Notes: a model not told the origin generated them from the letters alone. A stretch of 32,710 bases of DNA from Exophiala sp. HKRS030 (GCA_023897205.1 JAHWDD010000043.1:1-32710); one strand, 5' to 3'. Shown: positions 10,576 to 21,360, numbered from the stretch's first letter. Program-made: numbers and translations.

Positions 10576-11294
10576 GATAGGCAGCGACATGCGGAGAGGG
10601 TGCGTTTGGATGGACTGTACAGGTCAAATGAAGGTGATGGCGGTATTGTGAACAGCAGACTTCAAATCCTTTGTCGCCATTCGGGCTTGACCCGGTTTGG
10701 TTGCTTGCCTCTCGTGATTCCCGTACGACAAGGAAGCATTCCTCTGTAAATAGTGTCGTTCTTGGTATGGAGGCATCGTCGATCACTCAGGCATTCTGGA
10801 ATGCTCCAATTCGATCCTCATATGTATACTCGAGGGACCATAGTTTCACTCCAAGCCCGTCATAATAACAATGACCTCCCAATCTTCCTGCTCTCTCTGT
10901 GTCTCTCGTCGACTACAGGAGGTGGATCTCTGGCGAGAATGATCAGCCCATCGTGGCAAGCCGATCACGAGATTTGCGGGCTTTTACTCACAACCAAGGC
11001 AGGTCTATTTGTCTCCCCATCTTTTGTTTCCCCCGGCTGTGCTTCAACCGCCGGTCCATCACCCATTCTAGCCGCCCGGATTTTGTGAGCCTAAGTCCAG
11101 CTCCCATCCTATCCCAGAGACCCAATGCTTTGGCTATCTGTGCGGTCGGTCTATCAGCAGCGGAGCACCTCTGCGCGATTACGAGATATAATCATCGCCG
11201 TCCTCGATCTGTGACTTGATTAAACCGCTTATTCTAAACTTGGCTCAATTGCTTCAACGTTTGAGTGTCTGACGACGGAAAACACACCCCAACT
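10576..11294. promoter_or_regulatory. Intergenic / promoter of the CocE-type hydrolase
   Basis: About 720 bases between the MFS stop and the hydrolase ATG. It contains a near-match to the cluster motif at 10961-10970. Short frames present (for example 10753-11088) show no domain. I see no TATA box that I would trust. Confidence 0.45.
10961..10970. promoter_or_regulatory. Candidate Zn2Cys6 site, near match
   Basis: CCGATCACGA reads TCG-TGAT-CGG on the other strand, one base from the perfect CCG-N4-CGG element. It is 325 bp upstream of the hydrolase ATG. Confidence 0.3.
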
Positions 11295-12986
11295 ATGAGC
11301 TACCCTGAAAGCCTCGTCCCGGCGGCCGACAGTGCCAAATATGGCCTCATCTGGAAAGACGCTGTCGACCCCAACGAGGGAAAGTATCCTGGATTCCGGC
11401 CCAATCTGGAAGAAAAGACTGATGGGATGGACATTATTCGCGACGTCGCCATCCCAATGCGCGATGGAGTCACCATCTACGGCGACGTCTTCCAGCCCGA
11501 GTCCTCGACGACTCGTCTCCCGACCTTGATGACCCTCTCGCCCTACGGCAAACACGCCCCGAAGACCTTCGATCTGTTTCCGGGCTCCGGCGTCCCAAAG
11601 GGCACAGTATCCAAACACACCGTCTGGGAGGGATGTGATCCCGTGCATTGGACTGCAAAGGGTTACGCCGTGGTTAATGTCGACAGCCGCGGGTCATGGG
11701 CCAGCGAGGGATACCTCAACGTCTTGGGGCCCCAGGAAGCCTACGACGGCTACGACACAATCGAATGGATCGCCAGGCAGCCCTGGTCTAATGGTCGCGT
11801 GGGTCTCTGTGGCGTCTCGTACCTAGCCATCGTACAGTGGCGGATCGCCCAGCTCAAGCCACCGCATCTGGCTTGTATTAACCCGTGGGAAGGCTACACG
11901 GACGCCTACCGCGATCATACACACAACGGGGGCATTCCTGAGACCAAGTTTCTACATTTTTCCGACTGGTCGTGCCAGTTTTCTCGAAACAAGACCGAGG
12001 CTTGGTTTAAGAGCAATCAAGCACACGAGTTGTTAGACGAGTACCACGAGTCGAAACGGGCAGGGAACCTCGCTGCCATCACTGTTCCAGCCTATTGCGT
12101 TGTCGATTGGGGCGACCATGGTCTTCACACGCGTGGGACTTTGCACGGATACGAGACCATCTCGTCCAAGCATAAGTGGCTCGAGGTGCATGGGCGCAAG
12201 AAGTGGCAGTATTTCTATCAACCGTCCAGCCTCGCGCGACAAGAGGCATTTTATCAGAAGTTCCTCAAGGGTAAGCCGAGTGAGGTTGACTCCTGGCCGT
12301 CCGTGAGAATCGAGATCCGTGATCGCGCGTACGAAGGCACCTGGCGTGACGAGAAGGAATGGCCGATTAAACGCACGAGATTCGCATTGAAATATCTTGA
12401 CGCCGAGTCGAGAAAACTACAAGATTCTCTGCCTTATCTACTCGGCCACGTCTCGTATGACAGCTTGTCCAAGACCGGCAACAACGCCCAGTTTGCCTAC
12501 ACCTTTGTCCGGGACACCGAGGTCACAGGAAGCATGCGACTGCGACTGTGGGTCTCGACAGGAACCGAGAGCGATGACCTTGATCTCTTTGTGTCCGTCG
12601 ACAAGCTAGACGTTGAGGGTCAAGTCGTGCCCTTTGTGGCCTTTGCCATGTTCGATAACGCCCCCTTAGCCCTGGGCTGGCTGAGGGCCAGCCATCGGGA
12701 GATGGACCTGGGTCTGACCCACCACAACCGGCCTTGGATGAAGCATCGCCGCAGGTTGCCTTTGCGACCGAGCGAGATTGTCCCCGTCGACATCGAGATC
12801 ATTGCGAGCAGCACCAAATTTTTGCGGGGCGAGTCTCTCAAGTTGACCATTCAGGGTACGGATATTTTCAGTTGTCCGGAGATTGGACCGACCATGATGC
12901 ACGAGAACTCGGTCAATAAGGGGAAGCACACGATCTATACTGGCTCCGTGTTTGATTCGTATCTGGTGCTGCCGGTCATTGATTGA
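11295..12986 (+). CDS. CocE/NonD-family serine hydrolase (S15-type alpha/beta hydrolase)
   Basis: A single-exon gene of 563 aa starting at the ATG at 11295. The open frame extends ten codons upstream but only to a GTG. The N-terminal alpha/beta-hydrolase domain has IPMRDGVTIYGD, a typical CocE/NonD entry, and the nucleophile elbow GVSYLA with Ser175. Asp274 in DWGDHG and His299 in LEVHG sit where the acid and base of cocaine esterase and X-Pro dipeptidyl peptidases lie, so the triad looks complete. The C-terminal part, from about residue 380 (GHVSYDS onward), fits the jelly-roll XPD C-terminal domain, with a closing YLVLPVI strand. It likely cleaves an ester or amide, or a carbon-carbon bond of a diketone-like intermediate. 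The substrate is unknown. No signal peptide is seen, so an intracellular enzyme is likely. Confidence 0.9.
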   Translation: MSYPESLVPAADSAKYGLIWKDAVDPNEGKYPGFRPNLEEKTDGMDIIRDVAIPMRDGVTIYGDVFQPESSTTRLPTLMTLSPYGKHAPKTFDLFPGSGVPKGTVSKHTVWEGCDPVHWTAKGYAVVNVDSRGSWASEGYLNVLGPQEAYDGYDTIEWIARQPWSNGRVGLCGVSYLAIVQWRIAQLKPPHLACINPWEGYTDAYRDHTHNGGIPETKFLHFSDWSCQFSRNKTEAWFKSNQAHELLDEYHESKRAGNLAAITVPAYCVVDWGDHGLHTRGTLHGYETISSKHKWLEVHGRKKWQYFYQPSSLARQEAFYQKFLKGKPSEVDSWPSVRIEIRDRAYEGTWRDEKEWPIKRTRFALKYLDAESRKLQDSLPYLLGHVSYDSLSKTGNNAQFAYTFVRDTEVTGSMRLRLWVSTGTESDDLDLFVSVDKLDVEGQVVPFVAFAMFDNAPLALGWLRASHREMDLGLTHHNRPWMKHRRRLPLRPSEIVPVDIEIIASSTKFLRGESLKLTIQGTDIFSCPEIGPTMMHENSVNKGKHTIYTGSVFDSYLVLPVID

Positions 12987-13263
12987 GTTGGAAGTAGGGG
13001 ATGGATCTCAAGGATAGTTAGTTAAACACCAGGGGCACAGAGACAAGGACACCACAGCCTCTGTGATCGAACCAAAAAAAGGTTATAGGCGGTAGCAAGT
13101 TCAGCAGCTGGCTCGATCCAGCAGAGATTCATCACGAGCACCTGATTTTTTTCATCTCTCTACAGACACAGACACTCATATCCCATGTAATTGAGCTGTG
13201 ATGCCGACACGCTTCCTATAGTCATAATATGTATGTTCTTCCTCAAGACCAACTCAACCCTTT

Positions 13264-14403
13264 CTATACAGTCAACTTCATCTTCAACAGGTCATTCGCC
13301 ACAATCTCATCCTTTTTGGCCAACAACTCCTCCATGTCCAGGGGCCCATAGACGAAACGACCCGCAAGCCTGGAGAGAATCCACCTCGAGATCAGCGAAC
13401 AGTCCAAAGATAATTGACCCCCACTTAGACTGAAGCGACGAGTGAAAGAACTCACCATTCTCTCCTCTCCCGCGTCATCCATACGATCGTGTCGGCGGCC
13501 AACTCAGGGGTCTGGGTCAGATAAAAGTGCATTTCCTCGGGCATATTCAATGCAGTCTCGGTCTTTGCGCCAACCGGGTGGATCGCAAAAGCAATCAGGC
13601 CCTATGAAGGCGCAAGATACAGATGAGCAATTGGAGAACCACACTGGATGTGAATTCCGAGGGAAGAGGAGGGGAAAGAGGTTAACAACAGACCTGGCCG
13701 CCATATTCTGACATGAGAAACTCGTTCAGCTTGATCTGCGCCAATTTTGAGCCCTGATAAGCGCTGGCACCTGGACTACAGAACCCGTGTATCAGTTTCT
13801 CGAGCCTTTGTGAGTGAATCTCCTGTGAGGGGACATGTGTACTGACGAGGCAATCATGGCGCCGGCGCTGGATATTGTCAACAAGGTCTTGAGATCCCCT
13901 GCAAGCAGCAACGGCAGCGTAGCCCGGTTGACAAGATAGGTACCCTTAATGTTCAACTCCCAGGTCTTCCACCAGTCGTCGACATGTGTTTCGGCCCAGG
14001 GCTTGAACCTTTCCAGCCGAGACGCATTGTTGACCACCACGTCCAAGGTCCGGAATTCGCGCTTGACTATGTCGATGGCCGTTTGCACCGCTGCTGCATC
14101 AGCCATATCGGCTTGCAGCTTGAGGATCTGTGGGGCCGGACGACCGGCCTCTTTGGCGGCCTGAGCGACCTCGTCGGCGACCGTGTCGAGGTTGGAACGA
14201 GCCAGCAGTGCAATCGACGACGCGCCGGCGCGGGCGTACGACTTGACAGTCGCGCGGCCGATGCCCTTGGATGCCCCCGTGACCAGGACCTTGGCCCCCG
14301 TCATGTTGCCCTTGATCGGGTCAATGTAGGGGTACGTATCGTTGTGCGAGGTGGACACCAGCGTCGATCCGAACGGGTCCTCGGGACTCGATGGCTTTGC
14401 CAT
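13264..14403 (-). CDS. Short-chain dehydrogenase/reductase (SDR), second of three
   Basis: Four exons, 14403-13847, 13775-13694, 13601-13456 and 13369-13264, give 296 aa with consistent phases. The cofactor motif VTGASKGIG lies at 41-49, NNAS at 125-128, Asn151 in ELNIKGTY, Ser178/Ser179, and the catalytic YQGSK at 192-196. The C-terminus GRFVYGPLDMEELLAKKDEI resembles a fungal SDR subgroup often found in secondary-metabolite clusters. Two donors are weak (GTCAGT at 13846 and GTCTGT at 13693), but the joined protein matches the family without gaps. The start could be 13 codons further upstream (14442), though MAKPSSPEDP is the more usual type of N-terminus. It shares a divergent promoter with the DUF4243 oxidase, suggesting the two act in the same step or in adjacent steps. 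Confidence 0.9.
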
Positions 14404-15420
14404 GCTGATGAGCTCGAAATAGGGGATACAACGGCTTTTCAATAAGGAACAAAGCAGCCAAAGTACCCCAGAGGTTGTGGTGGAATGAGCAGCTTTGAAT
14501 GCTTCGACTCTTCTGGTTGATAAGAATCGGGGGAACAGGAAGAGCGCAAGGAAAAAACTTGCTGGACGATTCAGTCAAAGGTATTTTGGACGAATCTGCC
14601 CGAAATATCTGGAAGCCTTGACGTCTCAGACTGGTGAGACAAGCTCGGCAATCAGGAGGGGTTTGGTCCTCCGCTTGGTTCACGCACAGTACGAGGCTGA
14701 TGTCAGCCTTCTACCGCCCCGTTGGAGATCCTGATGTCCAGGGGTTTTCTCCGGTCGCGTGTCGCCAAAAGAAACTTACCCCATGGGGTCAGCCAACGAT
14801 CGCCACGGGCGTTTCTCGTTCGGGCCCAGTCTCGATGGTGGCATCGCGATTCGCGATCAAGTGATCGGGAATCGCCCCCACGCTTCCTGGGACATTGGGC
14901 ATCGGCCTGAATCGACACTCGGATGAGGCATCCAGTTCTTGCTCGTCATCGGCATCGCTGTTATGGGTTGGACCAGCATCTATTCAGGCGATGCGTAGAT
15001 GGGTTGTCCCATCGCTCTTGATACCACAAAAAGGGTGGGTTGGTTCGAAGGGGATCCGGCCCCGAGAGCCTGTGCGGCCCCTACTATCAGTACTGTGAAT
15101 TTTCAAAGCGTCCAACGCGACGGCCAAGTGGTGAGACGTGTTGATGCTTGTCTTTGGTAGCTCTGAGGATGAACAGTGCTTTCTAGCCCGATCTTGTGAC
15201 ATTACGAGCCATTTCTTATGGCATTTGGTGGAGACTCTTTCAACAGGTCTCCTGATATTTCGTGGCACCCGGATCTCTGGAGGGCTACAAGAATTTCGCG
15301 TGCAACTTCACCGATATCTGGACAGGACACCAGGGTTGCGGCTGCAAAGAAAAGTCGCTTCGACCCTGTTCGAACAACGGTGACCAAGTCGAGCGGACCC
15401 GACCTGACCTTCCTCCCATC
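14404..15420. promoter_or_regulatory. Divergent promoter region, SDR / DUF4243 oxidase
   Basis: About 1 kb between two oppositely transcribed cluster genes. It contains the GTGATCGG core at 14861-14868. An open frame reads from a GTG at 15262 into the oxidase but lacks any upstream ATG, so this part is treated as 5' untranslated. Other frames have no domain. Confidence 0.5.
14859..14868. promoter_or_regulatory. Candidate regulator half-site GTGATCGG
   Basis: AAGTGATCGG keeps the right half and spacer of the cluster motif (TGAT-CGG) but not the left CCG. It is 456 bp from the SDR ATG and 553 bp from the oxidase ATG. Confidence 0.25.
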
Positions 15421-16823
15421 ATGACCGAATTCTCCCTGGGACCGTCCACGTCGGGTGTGTGGCATACACCCAACATGACAAAAGATGCAGCGACCAGGGC
15501 CGAGATGCTGCTTCATGCCAACCATGACAAGTTCCATGTCTTTTGGAATCTCAAGGGCTATCACAACCATCAAGTCCATTACCTGCTCACGGCCTATGCC
15601 TTGGGAGCCACCCCTGAACAATTGCAGAGCGCCTTCAACACGAACCTCAACTACCAGCGACCACGGCAACCGATCGATGAGACGCTGGTCAAGAAGTTCA
15701 ATGATGAACGGTATTTCAAGTCATTAATGGGCAATGACGCGTATTTCAACGATTACACGGCTTTTTTCCAGCGCAAGTTCGAAGAGGAAGGGGGCTATCC
15801 GAGTGTGGTCAACAAGTATCTCTTTTCTCGCACGGAGCTGGCAGATGACTTGCTCGTGGGTTTGCATGCCGGTGAGAACCATTTCCCAGCTTTCTCGTTC
15901 CATTCTCGACAGAACACTGACGTTGAGATACCGCCCACACAGGCGTCATCCACCCTCTTATCCACTTCGGCTTCGGGATCGAGTTCCAGCAACCGCCAGT
16001 GATTGCCGAAGCCTTGGCCCAAGCCGTCTGTCACAACAAGTTCTTTGGGCCTTTCCTTCTGGAATCCGAGAAACTCGCCAACAGCAAGTCTGACGACCAG
16101 TGTCCGCCGCTGCTAGACCTCTTGAAGGATATTCGAGATGACCCCGCGCTCTACGACGAGGAGTACTGGGACGGCGGCGATTCGCTCAACGACAAGATCC
16201 TGGCCGATGCGCCGCCGCGGATCATTGAAATCGCATCCAAATGGAAAGTTAACGTCAAAGACCTCGAGGTGCGCACGGCCGAGATGATCAACGTGAATGC
16301 GTGGATGACGGGCGCGGCGCAACGAGCCGACAAGGAGATCAAGCTCGACTTCTTTTTCATCCACTCCCTCAATTGTTCCATCTTCTTCTCAGCGTTCAAC
16401 GCGCAGCCGTGGCTCAGCGCGGAGAACAAGGCACGGCTGCTCGAGTGGAAAGTGCGCATGGACATCTTGCAGTACGCGTCTCGTCTGGCTCCCGAGTTCC
16501 ATCCCGAGGAGATCGACAACTACAAGCCCCGGCAGCCGGGCAGGTCGTGGAAGGAGATTATCGATCAGACCAACAAAATGACGCACGACGACGGACATAT
16601 CCCCAAGCTGATCCGCGCCCTGGCGCATGGCACCAAAGCGTGTCGTTTATACGAAGAACAAAAAGAGTTGTCGGCGCGATTTCCCTTGAAGGAGAGCGGC
16701 TGGTTGCAAATTGCACACATGGCCGTCGATACGACGACGGGGGCTACGGTGCCGGCTCGGTGGGTGAGAGGTGCAGGGGGGGCCCGGAACTGGGCCTCAT
16801 TTGCCAACCGGTCACAATTGTAG
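15421..16823 (+). CDS. Questin-oxidase-like DUF4243 Baeyer-Villiger-type oxidase
   Basis: Two exons, 15421-15871 and 15943-16823, give 443 aa, the usual size of the GedK/AflY (HypA) group. The start is the first ATG in frame (MTEFSLGPSTSG). Recognisable family blocks are NHDKFHVFWN and the helix HNHQVHYLLTAYALGA near the N-terminus, then GVIHPLIHFGFGIEF across the exon junction. FFFIHSLNCSIFFSAF and DDGHIPKLIRALAHG follow in the C-terminal half. Many conserved His and Trp residues are typical. No flavin-binding fingerprint is visible, as is usual for this family. Family members open an anthraquinone ring by a Baeyer-Villiger-like oxidation (questin to desmethylsulochrin in the geodin pathway, and the versicolorin-to-demethylsterigmatocystin step with AflN, AflM and AflX). 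This gene is the best clue to the cluster chemistry. Confidence 0.92.
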
Positions 16824-17482
16824 ATTTTCAGAGGAGGAAGAGGGCATGATGATGATGGTGACGATGAGAATTGTAGTCACAGTGGTTGTTCATCATGATG
16901 TCCAAAAAGTGAATCGCAGCACAAATTTTGTTGCCATGTAAAAACTGTGGCAGAGGGGGCACCAATGCCAGCGAAATGGTCTGGGCGTCCGTCTAGGCCG
17001 AGGGCTAAAGAGTGGCTTCGAGGTTGGCTTCTGGGTGTCTCTCGTGGGCTCCAAGATCCGTTCCAAGGGCTCTTTGAGGCTCCCGAGCATCCCCGGAATT
17101 CACAATAGACCAAACCAATTTAGGCACCGAGGGGTGTCTTGCCCCTGCCGAGGGTGGCGAACAAGGGTTCCCAACCAATAACTGCTGTCGTGAAACTCTC
17201 CCCACGCTTCCTTGGGCGATCCTGGGCCTCCACTGTCCAGTGTTGGTTCCCTATTTCCCCCCAAACTCCCAGGCATGATTCTTCCCTGCTGCGCCGGTCC
17301 AAATTCGAATATCGCCCGTACGCGTCTCTCCCACCACCTCCACCACCAATACCCCCGACCCTGGACCTTCACCCAGATCCATGCCCAGACACCCGTCACT
17401 TATTACACTACACTGTACAGCGTCAACACTCCCAGGGCGGTTCAATATTCAATCTGTCTCATCTTGAGACCGTAGATGGATA
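16824..17482. promoter_or_regulatory. Intergenic / promoter of the Zn2Cys6 regulator
   Basis: About 660 bases. The first 60 contain atgatgatg-type low-complexity sequence after the oxidase stop. The 150 bp before the regulator ATG are rich in C and T (ccaccacctccaccaccaat type), typical of a fungal 5' leader. No gene is seen. Confidence 0.4.
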
Positions 17483-19934
17483 ATGGGGAAGCCCGTCACC
17501 AGCTGCGACAGTTGCCGGCGCTCCCGGCTGGGCTGTAACGCAGCCAACTCACTCCCCGGCCAAGGGTGCTTCAACTGCTCTCGACGAGGCGTGCTTTGCT
17601 CATTTCGAGCCATCGAGACTAACACCAACGTCAAGAACCATGCGTCGAGCCAGAAATCAGGCGGAATGCCTGCTATGGGATCCGCGGCGGGCAATGATCC
17701 TGGTAAGGGCACAGAGATGAACGCAGGTATGAGCGCAGGCACAGCTGCCGACAGCGCCTCGTCCCCGTTGAGCATCCCTTCACAGGCCGTCATGTCCGAG
17801 ACTTCGGACTCGTTAGCACGATCTCAACAGGCCTTGAGACTACACAATTTGCTCTGGAACGTCTACACTTCGCTGCTGGAGCCGCGGATCGGATTGTGGA
17901 TCGCAGGTGCTGGATGCCCGTTCACGAGCTCTACATCGGTAAGCCCTCCCTCTTTCGTGAGTAGCAATACGTCTTCATGGAGTGATTGACAGATTCGGCT
18001 ACTGAATGACTGAAACACATAGACAACAGCGGCGGCGACACGCATATCCCGGCTGATGATCAACTTGGACAAGAGCGCAGCCTGGAGTCGACGCCAAGCA
18101 ACACATGGCCACAGCTTCACAGACAGCAATTCTCGCTCTGAATATGCCGCCGATGCTGTGGTCAATCAGGCCCTCATGCACGCCATCTACGCCTATTCGG
18201 TGCGATGGCTGCATCTCACCGACGACAAGCAGTACCATGACCCACAGACCCGGCAGCATATCCATGCGCTCAAAAAAGACCTGTCGGCCGCGCTCTACGC
18301 CCAGGCCAAACAGGAAATGTACGTCATCATGTCGAGGCCATCGTATCGATCGGTCTTGGCCTTGTACCTCTTCTCCATCATTCCGACCTCCTCGCGAAAC
18401 TACGGCGACAACATCGATGATCTGTGTCTCGAGTCGTCTCTTAGCCATCAGAACTATCTCAACTCCAAAGCACAGATGCCAAGTTCACGGCGCGATGCCA
18501 TTGCGGACCTTCTTGACCGCGGAGCCTTTTCCAGCACCAATATCCCCTTGCTCCAGACCGATGAGCCGCTGGATGACGACGCGCAGGAGTTCAATTCAAT
18601 GTCCCGACTGGCGTTCTGGTTCGGCGTCATGACCGACACCACGCGATCACTGACCCGGTGTCGACCATCAGTCCTCCTACCGGGCCAGACCGGCGAGTCG
18701 AAAGTCTGGGCGGCTGTCCGCCAGCGCACCAAACTGTTCGATCAGCATTCCCAGATGCTCCGAGTCCTCCGAACCCCCTTCACCAACGACCAAGTCATGG
18801 CCATCCTGCAACACGCGTATCCGCTCAAGACCCTCGTATGGGCCGCCATCACGCGGGTTCAGGACGCGCTGGTCCATCAAATGTCCGACATCTCGCTGGC
18901 TGAAGCCGTCGACGCAGCCAGGAAGGAGAGCAACAATTTCGAGCAGACTTTCGGTCAACTGCTGTGTATATGCCAGCGAGATTTTCTGTTGCTGAACCGC
19001 ACCACGCAGATGTGTTATAGTAAACCTCCCAAGATCTCAGTGCTTCTCGAGACCCCTCCAAGCCCCTTTTCGCAAAACAAAATCCATGACACATGTCCGT
19101 GAGATATGTCTTCTGCCCAATACTGACGCTTTAGCAGCCCTCCTCAACATCCACTTCCAAGTCGGCAATCTCATCCTGGTAGACGCTTTGCCGCCCAACT
19201 TTGTGTTTATCGACCAATATCTCACTCCGTACGATCTCCGCCTGTTCTCCTGCCGGGGCATCGTCAACGCACTCCATCTCGCACTGCAGACACGATATGT
19301 CGGTGTCAACGATACCGCCGTGCCCAATATCCTCCTCCTCGATCCCTATCCGGACCTCATTACTAACGCCATTATCCGCACGGGTTCTTCATTGCTGGTC
19401 CTCTACGCGACGCAGAAACTCTCGGCCGAAAGTATGGTGGCTATGTTCCAGGTTGTCCTGGCCGCGCTCGAAGTCTTGGCCAATATCTCTTATATTGCCG
19501 CCGAAGCCATCCCGCTGCTTAAAACGAGATTCAAATCAGCGGGCGTAGACCGCGTTACCTTGTTCAAGGAAGATGCTCTTCACGAAGCCGCTGTCTCGGT
19601 CACGGCCCCGGTCGACCAGGAACTCTTTGATGCTGAGGTCCTTCGCCAGCTCGAGCAGTATGGGACCGATCCGTTCCTTGTCGATCGCATCGTCGAGCAG
19701 TCGGACAACTACGTGAGTTTGTTGCCCTTGGCCACTGACAAGAGCGACCACCTTGAACTGGGAGCTTTGTCTCACGATTGGACATTTGATGTAAGCATCT
19801 GACCTTCCCCCCGTCCCAACCCGGGCCCCACCTTCTTTCCTTCTGGCTTTCAACTGGCTCAGAGCTGCTGTAGAGACAGACAGCTCGACTAACGAATACA
19901 GGATTGCTTTATCGCTTTGCAAGGAACGACTTGA
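17483..19934 (+). CDS. Zn2Cys6 fungal transcription factor, likely cluster regulator
   Basis: Four exons, 17483-17938, 18023-19019, 19138-19790 and 19902-19934, give 712 aa. The binuclear zinc cluster is at the extreme N-terminus: Cys8, 11, 18, 29, 32 and 39, spacing CX2CX6CX10CX2CX6C, with basic residues RRSR between the second and third Cys. A Gly/Ser/Ala-rich linker follows, then a long helical region with LALYLFSIIPTSSRN and HAYPLKTLVWAAITRV, as in fungal-specific regulatory domains. It does not carry the AflR C-terminal pattern I would expect of aflatoxin-type regulators. The third exon has a TAGCAG tandem acceptor, so it may start at 19135 or 19138, adding or dropping one Ala. The last exon codes only ten residues and is the least certain. 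It probably activates the neighbouring genes. Confidence 0.88.
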
Positions 19935-20208
19935 TTTGAACCTTTTCTGTATGAAACTGTCCCTAGCCGAGACAATCAATTTGGCGACAACGAGTTGGAA
20001 ATGTAAACAGGAAGCCCACGCTTACCGTGCTGTGGTTGATATGACTCTACATGTTGCAGTAATGCTGCACCAGTATGCCTGGCTGTCTTCTATATTGTCA
20101 TCTATCTAACTCTTTTTCTCTCGAAGATAAGTCGAACCGTTTCACCGCTATTGGCCTTCCTTTCCTTCCTGAAAATGCCCTCTTTTGCTCTCGGTTTACT
20201 GATCAACT
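19935..20208. terminator. Convergent 3' region, regulator / MDR enzyme
   Basis: 274 bases between two genes that end towards each other. It should hold both polyadenylation signals, but I see no strong consensus. Short frames inside are taken as noise. Confidence 0.35.
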
Positions 20209-21360
20209 CTACGCCTTCACCCCAGGCGTCTCCTCAATGCGATATACATACTTGACTGCGCTAGCTTTGCCTTCCTTCAACATATTCAACCCGGTCCCGA
20301 CGCCCTCCAGACCGCCAGGGATCACCTGGTGAGGATGACCTTGCAACCAGCCCTCTCTGAGACCGAGACTGAACAGCCTCATCCACACGTAGCCGAGGTC
20401 CCGCAGATCGTCTGGAACGCCAAATACACTGGTCCCTGTGGTGGCAATCTGGCGCACTGTCGGGGGAAGACTCTCATATACCTTGCCCGGGAAAATATGG
20501 GTGTAGCTTCCCTCGGGATCCAGGACCTGGGCGATATTCGAGTCGCTTCCATAGTCACTCACGGCGTCCAGGGCATATAGCAGCTTCCCGTCCTTGGGGA
20601 TTACTTCCCGGAGCTCCCGGACCAGACTTTCACTGCCCTTACGATAATCCACCACCGCGTCGCCTTGGGCTGGATCCATAAGGGACCGGACATAGTCGAC
20701 ACCCTTACCCGCAACGGCAATGATAGGGTGAATGCCGGTGTGCTTGAGTAGTTTGATCGCAAAGGCGCCGACTGCTGTCGATCCGCCATAGACCAGCACG
20801 CCGCCCTTGCACGCTTGTCGGCGATGGATCGAGGTGTCGACGGATTGCCAGGGGTCCGGGAGTCCGAGACGGGCAAACAAGGCGATGGCCGCCGTCGTCG
20901 CCGTCACGGGAATAGTGGCGCCCTCTTCAAACGAGATCTGAGCAGGCAGATGGAAGCTCAGTTTCTCCGTGGCGATAGCAAATGTCGCATAAGCGCCGTA
21001 CGGAGTGTGTGGTTGATGGAACGAGACGATCCGGTCGCCGACCTTGAATTCACCGACTTGCGATCCCACCGCGGCTACGATCCCGGCGATGTCGAGCCCG
21101 GTGTTAGTGCCCACGGCGTCTGGGCCGAAGAAGACACATTTCCAATCAATAGGGTTGCTGCCCGCGGCGACAACCTAGAGGCGCGAATCAGTCAAAACAA
21201 AGTCTCGCTGAATCGGGGTCATGAGTCGAGACCCGAAAACAGCAACAATAAAACATACCTTGACCAAGACCTGATCCTCGGCTGGTGTAGGTACTGGCAC
21301 GTCTTGGACTTTGACCTCGATGTCGGCCTCACCTTTGCGGAAGATGTGAGCCGATTTCAT
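20209..21360 (-). CDS. MDR-superfamily oxidoreductase, enoyl-reductase-like
   Basis: Two exons, 21360-21259 and 21174-20209, give 355 aa. The N-terminal GroES-like half has VPVPTPAEDQVLVK and SNPIDWK (40-46), then GLDIAGIV and VGDRIV. The Rossmann half begins with VLVYGGSTAVGAFAIKLL (about 161-177), a non-zinc quinone-reductase-like NADPH motif. The paired zinc-ligand Cys/His residues of true alcohol dehydrogenases are absent. This is the architecture of trans-acting enoyl reductases and of ToxD/LovC-like proteins. Such proteins normally serve a highly reducing PKS, yet none is in the window. Here it more likely reduces a double bond of a tailored intermediate. A TATA-like element lies about 90 bp upstream. 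It is divergent from the SnoaL-like gene. Confidence 0.9.

Noticed and set aside
11265..11294. Ten-residue upstream extension of the CocE-type hydrolase
   Set aside because: It would start with GTG, which is not a normal start in fungal nuclear genes. The ATG at 11295 follows directly.
13059..13070. A further GTGATCG match as a regulatory site
   Set aside because: It lies between the 3' ends of two convergent genes, and similar heptamers also occur by chance in coding sequence (near 12319 and 18647).
14404..14442. Upstream start for the second SDR
   Set aside because: It adds 13 residues (MKSRCIPYFELIS) that do not look like the family N-terminus. It remains possible but is less likely.
15262..15420. 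N-terminal extension of the DUF4243 protein
   Set aside because: The extension begins at a GTG with no upstream ATG in frame and adds Cys-rich sequence not expected in the family. The ATG at 15421 fits the usual N-terminus.
17483..19934. Calling the regulator AflR
   Set aside because: Only the zinc-cluster class is shared. The Cys spacing loop and the C-terminal region do not show the AflR pattern.
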